In this document: positions 11,154 through 22,667 of the stretch, in pieces
Layout: every line of letters starts with the position of its first letter
Position numbering within the stretch: position 1 is the first letter of the stretch
Source of the DNA: Eunapius fragilis
Taxonomy: Eukaryota > Porifera > Demospongiae > Spongillida > Spongillidae
Assembly (NCBI GenBank): GCA_963681505.1
Contig: OY811973.1
Location: 11,919,983-11,983,982 of the forward strand
DNA: 64,000 bases
Reading direction: 5' to 3'
Notes under the pieces: generated by a model
Told to the model about the DNA's origin: nothing
The model's input: only the letters and a program-made list of their open reading frames with translations
Databases searched by the model: none
Made by a program: the position numbers and the translations under genes

Positions 11154-11995
11154 GATCGTATAAACGTTATCGAGGGTTAGCTAGAGATATCATGTCCTAG
11201 TAATTGCATTCCAATGGTAATAATTCTTGATCCTCAATAGATACTGGATGTGCAAAGCAGAATATATATTTAGATATATTTTAATTTATATTTAGATATA
11301 TTTTAATACTTTTTGATGGCATGCACGTAGTCTCTGTCAGTTTGTCTTTATTTTTAACTTAATTACTTCAGTTACTGCCCCCTGCCCCCCCCCCCCCCCC
11401 CCCCCCCCACCCTCCACCCCTCATAAATAGATTAGAGCTATTTCAACATGTCAGAATAACTACTTTAATAACTCTCAATGCATCAGTAGTGTCAATGTGG
11501 TGTGACACATGGTTTGGTCTGATGAGTGAGGCTTTTTTTCTTGAACATTTCAGTCATTTAATGAATAAATTATGCACGATAGGGATTATGATTTTAATTT
11601 TAGGATGCATAATGTCACTTCATGAAAAATCACATATTATAATCAGAGCAATGTTTAAACCTGTTTAAAAATCACTTTATTAAAAGGTAAGATATCCGGC
11701 TATGTACGAACCATATCTTGATATGCACCACTACTATGCCTATATCATACAATGTTACCTCAGCTTATCTTGTAAACTATGCACTTCAATTCAAAATTCA
11801 ATGAATACTATTCAGTCCCATGGGTACCCATGGGTACCCATGAGTACCCATGAGTACGTTCGCACCTTAAACTTGTTCAAAAAAGCTCAATATAAATGCA
11901 GGTCTAGGATACAATTACAGCTATATCAGTGTACACCAGCAGACACTACTAATCAAGACAATACTACTACTGCACTGATATACACTTTCACATCA
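11154..11995. other. Downstream flank of gene B
   Basis: It contains a poly-C run (11385-11408) and AT-rich sequence. On the minus strand an AATAAA lies near 11675, about 320 bases past the gene B stop, a possible polyadenylation signal. The plus-strand open frame at 11702-12121 is a shadow of gene B's last exon plus low-complexity sequence. A short tandem (GGGTACCCAT-type) lies near 11820-11855. Confidence 0.4.
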
Positions 11996-12387
11996 TTAAG
12001 ATGGGTATGGTGGAGGGGCAAATGGAAGACCAGTTGTTGGATAACCAGTGGCTGGATTGCTGGGAGGGGCAGTATTTCCAGCAGGTGTGGTATAACCCCC
12101 ATAAGCAGCAGAAGGGTTTAAAGCAGGAGGTGCTTGAGATGTATTGTTCTGGATATTTGCCATGACTACAGTGGCAGTTTCTGGAGCACTGGTGGTCACT
12201 CCAGTCTGCACAGCTCTGCGTACGTAGGCCTGTCGTATGTAAACTGCTCTGCACACAACTGATACTACTGCCAAAATAATCGCCACTACAACTATTGGTA
12301 CACAAACACCTATTACGACATTAATAACAGGGAAGGATGAGTAGGAGGAGTAGGAGTAGGAGGTAGAGGTGGAACCACTGCGATAAG
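11996..12387 (-). CDS. Gene B exon 5: transmembrane helix and Pro/Tyr tail
   Basis: It starts after TTTGCAG. A Ser/Tyr-rich juxtamembrane stretch ([13 protein letters not shown]) is followed by a hydrophobic helix ([20 protein letters not shown]) and then a basic stop-transfer region around RQAYVRRAV. The tail has GGYTTPAGN, two GYPTTG-like units and APPPYPS at the stop. PPPY is the PPxY form recognised by WW domains, as in Nedd4-type ligases; a role here is inferred. Confidence 0.85.
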
Positions 12388-15300
12388 CTGCAAAGGAAAG
12401 AGTTTCTATATAATGGGCACCTAAACTTTAAACAGAGCATGTGAATTGGATGTTATGGTTTGGGGTTAAGTGGAAAGGTTAGGTCTCTCCCCGGACATGG
12501 GCTTACACCATCTACTCTGAGTCACATGCATAAATATTGGCCATCTTATGTACGGCTAAAGTATTTACAATAAAACTTCTTGTACAACACATCTGTTACA
12601 TGGTTTTTAAGCTTAATTTCTCTGCAAACAATTACATTTATGTACTACATGAGTGTAGAAAAGAGACTGCTGAAGTACTCAATGACACGACAATATATTG
12701 ATTCGGTATTACTGATACCCGGATATACCACGTTGTAATTACATTTTGTTACAGTATTGGTGGCTTGAAATACAGTCCTAAAGTCAGTGGGACTAATATG
12801 CTATTATAATGTTGCATTAACTGCTTTGAAAATCAGAGCGATAAAGTTACTTTAAATTGATGTTATCCTTTTGATCAAAACATACCCTACAACCATCATC
12901 AAAACATTCTCAGCACAAACTTATCAAACTCAATCTGACTATGGAGGTGCAGTTTCCAGGCACAACCCCTCAACCTCACAAGTCTCTGCTAAATTAATCT
13001 TAGCACAGCCAGCATCATAAACATAGCAACCCTTATTAACTTAACTTATGTTATGTGGGTCTTAACTGTCTCTACGCCCTGCTTGATAGTCTTATTCCAC
13101 ACCCCTTTCCCTCATGGCTCCCTGATCATTAAAATACATGAACAGCCACTCTCATCATTGTTATCAAGGCAGTTATATGATATTCTATTGCAGGCCAATG
13201 TTGAATGAATACACTGTCCACTGTCACATCTGAACTGATTGGAATTGCATACACCTATATTTAAAAGGTGGTATGGAAATTAATGATGCAATGATGACCT
13301 CATCCGATAATGTACAGATGACATCACTGACCAATAAGGGCTGATGTCTACAACACGTCAACAAGGTAACTATATGGTCGCGGCTACAATGCATATTATG
13401 AAAGCAAACTACTGAGATACGAATATGACAATCTTCATTCATAACATGTAAAAAATACTGCTCTGTATATACACCTACATACATACTAACCATAACACAA
13501 CTCTTAACATATTCCTCTCCATCGGTATGATCACAAACTCACCACAACAGGCACACTTCACAGATGCACCCTCACAATAGCATGATACTTACCACATCCG
13601 AATTCATCACTGTTGTCTCCACAGTCATCATATATGTTACACTTGGAGGAAAGAGTAACACATTTTCCATTGTTGCATGTGAACAGAAAAGATGAGCAGG
13701 CAGCTGGAATTGTCATGGGTTGGTGAATATGTTAATTGTGCAATGCAATTATATCAGACAGAAAATTAATATAAGAAATCACCACACTTCCCTGTTCTCA
13801 TCTCTCCCATCATTATTCCTCACATCCTCCTAAATGTATGGGGGAAGGGGGGGGGGGGGGGGGGGCTTACCAGCAGAGTTGTAGATCCCAGCACCTGCAT
13901 GGTGATATGAGTGAGGAAGATCATACATGCACGAAAATAGCACATGGACGTGATAGCACCTAAATCATACATGCACTATAAGTCATGTGGAATTTAGTCA
14001 TGAAATGATTAGATCCTATAGTTATGGCAAAAAGGAATTAACTCAAAGCTACTTGCTGTAATGCAGTGCATTCAGGATGCTAAGGTGACTTTGAACCTGG
14101 AGAATTTTGTATTTTACCATTTATTAGGCAACAAGGTTGATTTATTCTGATCTAGAAAGACTGAAGTCATTTTGGAAGTGCCAAAGGATGTCAATAGTTT
14201 ATTAGGGTGATAAACTTTATGCGGATGATAAACTTGTTAAGAAAATTATGCAACTAAGACGACACACACTAGTTTGTTAGAATACCCTTGTGCCATAATT
14301 CACCACTGGCAAAATAGTAGGCTAAGACCTTGAATGTAGGCATTAAAGTATAAATCATTTTAATTATCTGAGCAATCTTTTGGGGTAGTGAAGGATTTAA
14401 AAAATGCATTGGCTAAAGCACAGCCAATTGCTGTATCCTAAACGTCCACTTCCTAACATGGATGTGAGTACATGTTCAAAGGAGTGTGTCATAATATGTG
14501 TTGAGTATGGTAGTTGATAATCACAATTTTGATTGTGATGGTGTGGCAATAACCTAGCAAGTGTGTAAACACCTCTTGCTGGTCCCAAACTTCATTTCAC
14601 AACAAAATTAATGGAACATCTGAAAGTTTTCAAAACTTCTTTTATTGCAAAATTGAAACAAAAAGAATATGTGCATTGCTTTTGAGTCTTTGTTTCACTT
14701 TTGAAGCTGAGAATATTCTGAGGATTGTCTGAGTTAATGTCATCGGGCATAAAACGCTTAAGATATACATGTCAGAAACAGGAGTCACATGTATGCAGCG
14801 AGTGCCATCAGATGTAAATCATATACCTTCAGTGTCTAGTAATTAACAATTTTGATATATTGGAATTTCATGATATGAATGCCCAATAGTGCATCTTCTA
14901 TAGAGGCCATCCACATGATTGCCAAGAACACTAGCTATGCCAAATTGACTGCAGAGAGAGAGCATCGTGAGATAGCATGACCAACTATGTCATGCTGCTC
15001 GGGGCAGCCTTCATCTCCTTTTGGCAGGACAGCCAATTCAAAGGCAGAAATGCGCATCTTAACCAACATCAGCAGATGCACTTCTTCATTTAAGGCATTC
15101 CAAAACTCCAAATGGGCATTGGCACCTCCATCTTACATACATGGAAGCACATATATATGGGCAGCAATGGAAGCTAAAATGCTGTCCAAATAGCACCTCT
15201 TTCACTACAGGGATGGTACACCACTCACAGCCAGCTTCCTCCGCTCCACCATCGTGTACATGATAGAGCAATGTGGCCATATATGACTCAGCAATGTTCA

Positions 15301-16926
15301 ATACTTACAGTGTGTGGATCAGAATTACCAGGGCTAGACAACCCAGACACTTGGCTGATGGCCAGCATACTCTATACCCATCATTCGTTATATGTTTAGC
15401 AGTTGATTTTGTATTGCATTCCTTTAATCTTAAAGATTCTTCTTTATTCATAAGATGACCAAGTCCATATTTTTTCTATAGAGATGTACATGTGTGATAA
15501 CTTTAAAATAGCAAACACACTTAAGTTTGTCAACTCAACCACTAGGAGGTGCTCATCAACTACATAATAACTTTATAAACATAGAATTGATGGCTGTTTG
15601 TATAAAACAGTCCATACACATATATATATTTAATTACACATACTAAGCATGGATGAAGTATATATACAAGCCTATTCTTAATATCAATAAACAATTCACC
15701 TGAGGGCCTCCACCAAGCCCTGACCACTTCATGCCTGCATGCCTTCATTTACATTATCATCCAAACACAATGCTAACCACAAGCCTCTGTATGAAACAGA
15801 TAATGACTGTCTCTCTTTCTCCCTCTCTCTCACCCACCCCCCCCCTTCCCCCCCCCCCCCCCCCCCCCCCGCACACACACACACACTCTCTCTCACACAG
15901 CTCTCAGAAGCTCAATATTCTACAGCCTTTTCTCATGGTCACACATGTTCCTAGTTTTATCTAGGCTGTTGTGTATTCACTAACACAGATGGACTAATGG
16001 ACTTTAAATTATTAATATAGCTAATGATAGCTGTTATTGAAATTCATTATAAGAGGGTGAGCTGTTCAAAAAATGTTGCAACTGGTGATAACACCAACAT
16101 AATTAAAGTTTGCTCTTTCACTGGAAAGAACTTTTGTCGGTGATAAAGACCCACGTTTTGAGGAATGTGATCAATTCAATCGAAGTTCACAGGGAAAGTC
16201 TATAACCAACACCTAGTGACTTCCATTTCCAATATTATACAGCTGATCTATCTCGCAATACCGTTAAATTGGCCGGTTTCATATTACCCAGTTCGCAGTG
16301 GCTGCTTAATCACTTGCGGTGATGTAATCACTTCGCTGCTACTATCTGGGTCTCGGGCCGAGAAAAAGCGTGACTTACTCTTCTTAACTCGTTTTTAAAG
16401 GTGTTAGTTCACCATGTAGTACATGTAATGCTTTTCACTGTCTGGAAACTATTTCTAATTCGTGCAAATCAAAGCTAAATTGAGCAAGCATGACTGAACA
16501 ACTCCATCTTCATTCAAAGCTTGACCATTATTCTTTGCTTATGTGACGTCGAATGCGTGGTTTATTAATACGCAATACGACTCTTTATACAGAATACTGC
16601 ATGCATATGACCCGCCTATTTTCCTCGGCCGATACATGTATACTAATTGAACTGGCCTTTGTCGCCACCTTACCAAGTTGGGCACCGTGGGATGCAATGT
16701 TCCCCATGTACCACGCCATGATAGGCACTCCCATGCAATCAAATCCCGCGGGCTACATGAAGGAACAAGACAGACTTTGCCACACACACAACAACCGTAG
16801 CCCGGGTAGTTTGTGAAATACGGGTGTCACTAGGCTATTAGTAGTAAATTGTACTAGCTTGACTGTGCATATTAACTTACAGCAGATCAGGAAGACGCAA
16901 ACACGTGAGCCATTGAAGAGTGCCAT
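11996..16926 (-). CDS. Gene B: two-LDLa single-pass membrane protein
   Basis: Five minus-strand exons: 16926-16881 (signal peptide), 13894-13871 (microexon), 13703-13593 (LDLa), 13254-13138 (second-type LDLa) and 12387-11996 (transmembrane helix and tail, with stop). Exon lengths 46, 24, 111, 117 and 392 sum to 690 bases, exactly 230 codons, with all junctions GT-AG in phase 1. That is strong internal support for the model. The product would be a 229-residue type I surface protein. It has no SRCR, and none was seen in the 750 bases between the second LDLa exon and the last exon. The function is inferred only as an extracellular ligand-binding receptor or adaptor. The gene is divergent to the seven-helix receptor at 18285. 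Confidence 0.82.
13138..13254 (-). CDS. Gene B exon 4: second-type LDLa domain
   Basis: 117 bases between ATATAG and GTATTT, phase 1-1. It encodes [28 protein letters not shown] and NNDESGCS. The acidic site is NNDES rather than DxSDE, so calcium binding may be weaker. The donor is weaker than those of sister exons, so the exact end is less sure. Confidence 0.75.
13593..13703 (-). CDS. Gene B exon 3: LDLa domain
   Basis: 111 bases, phase 1-1. It encodes [19 protein letters not shown] and [10 protein letters not shown]. All six cysteines and the acidic calcium site are present. Confidence 0.9.
13847..13865 (+). repeat. Poly-G tract beside gene B microexon
   Basis: 19 G in a row on the plus strand, just 3' of the microexon donor in transcript sense (a C tract in the RNA). 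Confidence 0.9.
13871..13894 (-). CDS. Gene B exon 2: microexon
   Basis: 24 bases between TGCAG and GTAAGC, phase 1-1, encoding C-AGIYNSA. A poly-G run (plus strand) begins six bases beyond the donor, inside the following intron. Confidence 0.75.
13919..13986 (+). repeat. Degenerate 28-base satellite units, gene B
   Basis: Two to three diverged units (ATCATACATGCACTATA, GTGATAGCACC) lie about 25 bases upstream of the microexon, the same place as in genes A and C. Confidence 0.55.
14936..15129 (-). pseudogene. Unidentified coding-like remnant
   Basis: One minus-strand frame reads through [17 protein letters not shown] and [18 protein letters not shown] without a stop for over 60 codons. The composition looks like real protein but I do not recognise the family. 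Neighbouring frames hold pieces that could be its upstream part after frameshifts. It is likely an old transposon gene fragment in gene B intron 1. Confidence 0.3.
15836..15897 (+). repeat. C-run and CA/CT microsatellite
   Basis: Long C run interrupted by TT and G, followed by (CA)n and (CT)n. Simple sequence. Confidence 0.85.
16881..16926 (-). CDS. Gene B exon 1: signal peptide
   Basis: 46 bases, ATG at 16926, donor GTAAGT. It encodes [15 protein letters not shown] plus one base. It matches exon 1 of genes A and C in length, phase and LIC end. Confidence 0.8.
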
Positions 16927-16996
16927 CCCTTTGCCTCTGAAAGCACAGATTCTAGAAGAACAAAGAATATTCAATGCCAGGTGATTGACTTTAAAT

Positions 16997-17007
16997 ACAT
17001 GTGCCAT
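16997..17007 (-). promoter_or_regulatory. Shared upstream element of gene B
   Basis: ATGGCACATGT on the minus strand, 71-81 bases before the start codon, followed by ATTTAAAG. It matches the element upstream of gene A. Confidence 0.4.
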
Positions 17008-17127
17008 CCGCACCCGTTAGGTTTCTGCAATTACGGAAATATGAAAAATGGCGCGCACAACGTGCAAAAGCATAAATAGGTTTTGTGCTGGGTAGTTTAA
17101 CTAAAAGCTATACAAATGCTGCCGTAT

Positions 17128-17212
17128 TGTTCCCTTCCTTTTAACACCACCATTGCCTCCAATTCCTATATCCCACCAACTTTCTCGTTAGAGAATGATT
17201 TTCTTTACTTGT
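17128..17212. mobile_element. MITE family 1, single (right) arm
   Basis: It matches the right arm of the family, ending TTTACTTGTA. It is almost the exact reverse complement of 21331-21417. The two arms face away from each other across the seven-helix receptor gene. Confidence 0.7.
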
Positions 17213-18284
17213 ATACATTTACAATGACTCTAACTTATAGTGAGCAGTACAGAAAAAGAAAACAGTCAGGAAGGCATATGAGTCTAATGCAACTGGCTAA
17301 ATGTTTTTGTGCTCAATTTCCGCCATAGATGATGTCGAGACACCCAATTACTGAAAGCAGAATTAAGCGTTTGGACGGAAGGAAAAATAAACTATGCAAT
17401 TATACGACAGCAATGTGAGAGGCTGGCCAGCCTTGCGAAGACACTTACATCTTCGTTACACCCCAGTCCCAAAGCTTTCCACTGCAGTGAGACGCAAGTC
17501 ATCCGAACTTGGCGTCCTGACGCCTCGACCACGTTACACAATAGTTGTAGCGGGCACGGTAACTATATATGCATGTAATACTATATCGTCTTCATGCATG
17601 TCGTCAATAGTCTAAATTATCATGCATTGTACGATGGATCCAGAAAACTGAGGGGGAATGGGTTCACCAGAATGAGGAGGGTTGCACGAAGTAATACAAG
17701 TTTTCATACAGCAAAATTCTGTAGTCCCAAGGGATCTCTGGACATATATAAATATCACGTTCAAGGTTTTTATATACTTCTAACCACTAAATATACTACA
17801 AGGTCAAATCCATGTTTGGGTATGCAGGGGTGGGAGGGGCGTTCTGAAATGTTTTATTAAAAAGCTTATCAGATGCTGTCGCAAGTCAGTACAGAATGTG
17901 GGAAGTGGGTGGTGGGGGTTTACGGACATCGTTAACCGTGGTGCAATAAGTTGGAAAAACTATGTATTGTGCTGGAGAAGGGATTGTGAATTTGATGCGA
18001 TTATTCATTACATACATTACCCAATAATGATTTCTGATCAGCCCTGGCCTCATGCTTTATTAGGGGCGGTGACGTGGCGCTGAGCCAGCGGCCATCGAGA
18101 TTGCTGAACCAACATTTATACAGCGATTGGTGCGACGAAATTAACCAAGTATGGTATTGTATCTTTAAAAGCGTATATACTCTACGTCAGTATCGTACTG
18201 CAGGAGAGTGATGTGTTTATAACTGCAGTGAAACGAATGAATTCTGTATGATCCCGTGTGCAAGGGTCACTGAGTGCATGAGCA
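17213..18284. other. Upstream region of the seven-helix receptor gene
   Basis: No domain-bearing open frame is seen. A GTATATACTC stretch about 110 bases before the receptor start could serve as a TATA-like element, though this is weak. The region also lies upstream of gene B, in the opposite direction. Confidence 0.35.
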
Positions 18285-19232
18285 ATGAGCAACGCTAGCG
18301 CTACCCAAAACTGTACCACCCTTGGTGCCATTAAACCAATCATAACTTTGTATTCTGTACTTACAGTCGCAGCTACGATACTCTACGTCGTCACTGTCGG
18401 AATCATCGTCAAGACAAGAGCCTACAGGCAATTTCACCACCGTCTCTCACTTTATCTATCAGTTGGTGGCTGTTTGCGCATCTTGGCGATATGGATTGCC
18501 GCTGCTCCTATCGATATCCAAAAACCAGACGATAGACCTATATCGGTTAGAGACGGTTGGAATGGATTGTGCGCTTTTGGTGGGTTCGTTAATCAGTACA
18601 CGGGGACTCTCCAAACTTTTACCGTGGTATGGATATCGGTCTACATTTTCTTCGCTGTCGTATTCTTGAAGCAGCTGGCCCAATGCAAGTACGAACTGAC
18701 CGGTTTGGCAATTGTCGCTCTCGCTCCGTTTCTGCTTGCATTGGTGCCGCTCATCCGCAAGGACTCGTACGGACTATCACAAATAACGTGCTGGATTGCC
18801 GAACCTTCCTGTGAAGACCAGCATGTGACATTTATTTATTCGCTGGCCATATCTACTGTGCCCCAAATTGTGCTGACTCAGTTCGGACTCTTGCTGATGT
18901 CAATAGCGATTATTAGTTTGCTTCGAAGGATATATCTGAAATTTTTCGAGCAACACTACTGGATAGTGGTTAAAGAAATCCTTCCAGTGATGTTATTTCC
19001 ATTGCCCTATTCGTTAGTCTTCTTCGGGAGAATGATAGGGCTCATTGAAGGCTTCAATGTTGGATTGGTTGATGTACTTACCGTTGCTTTGAATATCATG
19101 TGCTCTGTTTTTCTTCCGATATCACTATTGTTACGACCCGGCATTCGAAGGTCTCTCTGTCGCAAGGTGGACAAAGAGAAAGAAGAACTGATTACGAAAT
19201 TTCATTCTGATGAGCCAGCTCCAAAAGTTTAA
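18285..19232 (+). CDS. Intronless seven-transmembrane receptor (GPCR-like)
   Basis: 315 codons with seven hydrophobic helices at roughly residues 15-42, 54-76, 95-127, 138-156, 182-212, 231-254 and 259-283. A basic start of helix 8 follows (RPGIRRSLCRK). The short N-terminus has two N-glycosylation sequons (NAS, NCT). Cys96 at the top of helix 3 and Cys169 in the second extracellular loop could form the standard disulfide. The loop-2 motif C-W-I, and the absence of a DRY box after helix 3 and of NPxxY in helix 7, argue against an ordinary rhodopsin-class receptor. They recall cAMP-receptor/GPR157-like or adhesion-related clades. That placement is an inference and no ligand can be named. The start chosen is the first in-frame ATG; an overlapping ATG seven bases earlier is in another frame. 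It probably signals through G proteins at the plasma membrane. Confidence 0.85.
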   Translation: MSNASATQNCTTLGAIKPIITLYSVLTVAATILYVVTVGIIVKTRAYRQFHHRLSLYLSVGGCLRILAIWIAAAPIDIQKPDDRPISVRDGWNGLCAFGGFVNQYTGTLQTFTVVWISVYIFFAVVFLKQLAQCKYELTGLAIVALAPFLLALVPLIRKDSYGLSQITCWIAEPSCEDQHVTFIYSLAISTVPQIVLTQFGLLLMSIAIISLLRRIYLKFFEQHYWIVVKEILPVMLFPLPYSLVFFGRMIGLIEGFNVGLVDVLTVALNIMCSVFLPISLLLRPGIRRSLCRKVDKEKEELITKFHSDEPAPKV

Positions 19233-19602
19233 TTAGCACACGTATACAATACACAGAAGTGTGACTGGTGCGTGGAATTACTGAAGTACCAGTGTTTACT
19301 AGCGTGCATGTCTTGATCATGTAATATTTTCATGTACAAGCAGCTCAGCTATTCTAGGGCAATATGGTGTTTCCATGTAATTGAAGATATTTTTTGTTTA
19401 GCCCCCCATGGCTATCACTTCACTTTTAAATTACCATTACACGTTCCCTACTACATCCAAATGCATCAGTTGCCCCGTTGAGGCTTAGAAAACATTCCGA
19501 TGGATTGTGAATGATGCTATACCAGAGTAATAACGGTAAGCTATGATTACTACATACATGAATACATTACACAATTTGATACAACACTAAAATCTATACA
19601 CA

Positions 19603-19852
19603 AATATGGGACAGTGTCCAGCAAAATCACCCTTCTGGGTAGTTTTTCAAGTATTAAAAATTTCCGTGAACTCCAAAGAGCTTCTATCAAATGGTCATTA
19701 CTCATCCTAAATCGGACTATCTACCATGAAATTATTAGCACTGAATGTACGATTAGCCATACATTTTAATGCGAATGCTATTTTTCTTTTGCTTGTCCTG
19801 GAAAATTTGAAAAAGTATCACAGGATGATTTTGCTGGGCACTACTCCATTTA
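19603..19852. mobile_element. MITE family 2, copy
   Basis: The left end ATATGGGACAGTGTCCAGCA and right end TTTTGCTGGGCACTACTCCA are diverged inverted repeats. Inner sequence (AGAGCTTCTATCAAATGGTC) matches the copy at 30582-30830, which has cleaner ends. A part copy lies at 22513-22576. Confidence 0.7.
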
Positions 19853-20029
19853 CATTATTATTATTATTATACACAACTAACTACACAGTGCATGCATCAG
19901 AAATCTACAATGCAATTCTACTCAATGTAGTTCTGGAGTCTGCCTTAACCAGTTTTATGTCCAGACAATCATATAGCGCTGCCATAAGCTCTCCATCAGA
20001 ATAATCTTAACAGTAACCTCTCCGCTAAA

Positions 20030-20175
20030 CTCCAACACATTGAGTGAAGCGAGAGCTACGGGTGTCTCAACAGCTGGTAAGGCCTTAGCTCATAAGCACA
20101 ATGCCAATGATCACACAAGTGCAGAGGGCTAGTTTCCTTGGTGGTAGGGACCTATGGATAGAAAGCACAGTGCTT
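20030..20175 (+). pseudogene. Non-LTR retrotransposon fragment (3' coding part)
   Basis: The translation LSEARATGVSTAGKALAHK, then GLVSLVVGTYG after a frameshift, parallels the C-terminal region of the better copy at 47245-47796 (AHKAECRKHSSND, GWVCVPLAVESYG). Short and broken. Confidence 0.5.
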
Positions 20176-20632
20176 AGCTTCCCACAGTAGTGCCGTCAGT
20201 CTATAAGGCCATCACAAATATTTTTGCAGAGACGTAGCCTCACAGTAGTCCGCTGCAATGTAAGAACCTTGCTCTTCTGCACGCAGAGGGCAAGGGCTGA
20301 ATGTAGTATTAGCAGTGTGCATTTGTTTGGTGGGGCTTTAGTGTACAATTTCAAACTTGTATTTAGACATCAGCATTATTAATACCATGATTAATTATAC
20401 ATTCTGTGTTTATGTGCATGGAATGTGATGCATTTACTGTTTATTAATGCCATGATTTTAATCTGTTATTGTAATAAGATACCTACGCTCCCTCTCACCT
20501 GGCACGGTCCACTATGGCAGCAGGTGCTTTGCTAGTCAGGCAAAAGACCAGAAAAAGGTCAGTATGTTTATTTAGAGGGACACTCTGGCATATGCGTCAC
20601 CCCCAATAGCATTTGAAACATATCAGGAGCAC

Positions 20633-21020
20633 ATGGTCTTCTTTCCCTGACCTTTCTGAAGGATCTAGGTCACAGGCTATTTGCCACAACTGGTGACACC
20701 AGTTTCCTCAGTGCTGCAGGTAGTGTATTTCAGTGGCTGTTCAATGCAGCCTATATCTTAGGAACACTCATTTCCTCTCAATCTAGTGACTTACGTTCTA
20801 GGGGTGTGTATCTATAAGTATATTGTTGTCACATTATTACATTTTTAGTTATTGATTTAAGCATACTTATAGTTATGCACCCCTGGAATAAAAGTCACAG
20901 ATGGAGAGGAAATGAGTGTTCCTAAGATAGAGGCTGCATTGGCCCTTTGAACAACCATTGAATGGCGCTGATGCAGGAAACTGGCATCAGGTGTCACCAG
21001 GGAAAGAGGACCAACTGCTC
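20633..21020. mobile_element. Foldback element
   Basis: Arms of about 150 bases: CTATATCTTAGGAACACTCA and GGAAATGAGTGTTCCTAAGA pair, as do CTGGTGACACC and GGTGTCACCAG further out. The loop lies near 20830-20865. No intact coding sequence. The minus-strand open frame over the right arm is a by-product. Confidence 0.65.
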
Positions 21021-21049
21021 CTGACGTTTCACGATCATTATAATAACAT

Positions 21050-21250
21050 GGAAGACAATGACGCCTAATGCAAGGAGCTTGTGTCCCCCATGGTGGTTGA
21101 GAAGCAAATGGAGTCATTCTCACTTCTGCCCTCTCCTCACTTTGCGACGGCTCCAACAGGATCAAGGTAGTGAGTGGTTCTCTAGCTGGCCTACATGGCA
21201 GGCTGAACCTCAACCTATGCTGCAGACATCCTCTTCAGATATCCATTAGC
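21050..21250 (+). other. Repeat related to 40375-40545
   Basis: The stretch encoding WFSSWPTWQAEPQP resembles WSWLTFIWQTEPHPGD at about 40490, and both follow a similar leader with ATGGAGTCATT. This suggests two copies of one unidentified mobile element; the protein is unknown. Confidence 0.35.
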
Positions 21251-21330
21251 TGTTATAAGTTGTGTGTGTCATAACAGTTCATGTATTCTCCAAGCATGCA
21301 GTGTTGTAATTGATAAGTATTCATATATAT

Positions 21331-21417
21331 ACAAGTTAAGAAAAACATTCTCTAACGAGAAAGTTGGTGGGATATAGGAATTGGAGGCAATGGTGGTGTT
21401 AAAAGGAAGGAAACACA
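21331..21417. mobile_element. MITE family 1, single (left) arm
   Basis: It starts ACAAGTTAAGAAAAACATTC and ends at about AAAAGGAAGGAAACACAAGA. It is the inverted counterpart of 17128-17212. Confidence 0.7.
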
Positions 21418-21613
21418 AGATATTGTATAGCATCCTTATAGGAATGGTGGGTTGCGTCTCTGCTTCCTTTCTACACATTCATGCTCTCACATTGCATCAA
21501 TACGTGTTGCTAATTCGAAAGCAATGTTGTTTTTGATTACAATAGAGTCATTTATTACTAATCCATGCAGAATCCTGTTGGGAAAACTGGAAAGTAAAAT
21601 GTTTCATTCTTTG

Positions 21614-21760
21614 TTAAGGGCATCTTCCATTGCTATAAAGCTCACCTCCTTGCTGTCTCTGCTCCTCATGCTGCCTCCTGGATATCTGTGGTCCCCTCTG
21701 TTAGCTTGGGCCTACACCTGGATCCAAAGTGCATTCCAGGTTGTTGTTAAGTATTGGTAC
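21614..21760 (+). pseudogene. Non-LTR retrotransposon fragment
   Basis: Across frameshifts it resembles the SAPHASSWLSVVPSVGLGLH segment of the copy at 46055-47922 (CTCTGCTCCTCATGC is shared at DNA level). A short piece of the same family. Confidence 0.5.
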
Positions 21761-22359
21761 CTCCGGATTCACTTTTTCCTGAAGCCACTCTTGTATAAAT
21801 TCACTGGTGTATTTCCTATCTTGTGCTTTTTTATTTGCATTAGCAAATAAGGCAAGTGATAATGTATGCACATTGCACAGAAGTCAAACTCACATTCCTC
21901 AGCCACCCACTCCTATGGGTAGATCGTTATTTTGATAATGAGTGCCCAATATTATTGTTGCGATTACATACATGTAACTTGAGTGGAAAATACCATAATT
22001 TAACAAAGTACAACAGTTGAGGAAGAGAAGCAGTTTGCTTATACATGTACCAATACCGGTAATTGTAGTATGCTATTATCTGCCAATGCAGCAACGAAAA
22101 TGGACCACAAGCCACAAGATGCTGTCCATATTCATCCAGGAAGGAGTGTGGCTAAATCCGGGAGACACAGAGATAGTGAAAGCACTCCAGAGTACTGCTG
22201 GTGCATATAGCCTCAGATTTGTATGCATGATGTATACCAATTCAGCCATATGCATGTGTGCATATATGCCAGATGTCCGAATACCTTCATCCAGGAATGG
22301 ATGGGGGGGAGGGGGTTAAAACCTGTGAATATAGAAGTGACCCTAACCCTGATACACAC

Positions 22360-22461
<102 letters not shown>

Positions 22462-22512
22462 ATAAATTAACATTGAATTTATAATTAGCTATACTCTTCA
22501 CTGTGAATGTTA

Positions 22513-22576
22513 CTGCTCTTTTGCTTTGTCCTTGAAAGTATCACAAGGGTGACTTTGCTTGACACTGTTCCATATT
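22513..22576. mobile_element. MITE family 2, right-end fragment
   Basis: TATCACAAGGGTGACTTTGC and then TTGACACTGTTCCATAT match the right end of the copy at 30582-30830. Confidence 0.6.
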
Positions 22577-22667
22577 ATTGCAATGACCCAGATGTGTCCT
22601 CACATGTTCTTGAAAAAAGTGAACATACAACAAATTGTGGCTGTAGAGGACTACAACAGATGAACAG

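Larger units (their letters stand above)
13987..16880. other. Gene B intron 1
   Basis: About 2.9 kb. It includes a C-rich and CA/CT low-complexity block (about 15815-15897) and a coding-like remnant (14936-15129). The block at 15970-16150 resembles gene A intron 1. No complete gene is seen. Confidence 0.5.

Noticed and set aside
11702..12121. 139-codon plus-strand open frame
   Set aside because: It overlaps the last exon of gene B in antisense and is explained by it.
17128..21417. Single large transposon with family 1 ends spanning the seven-helix receptor
   Set aside because: The arm polarity is outward, opposite to that of the full family copies at 3847-4132 and 28611-28879.
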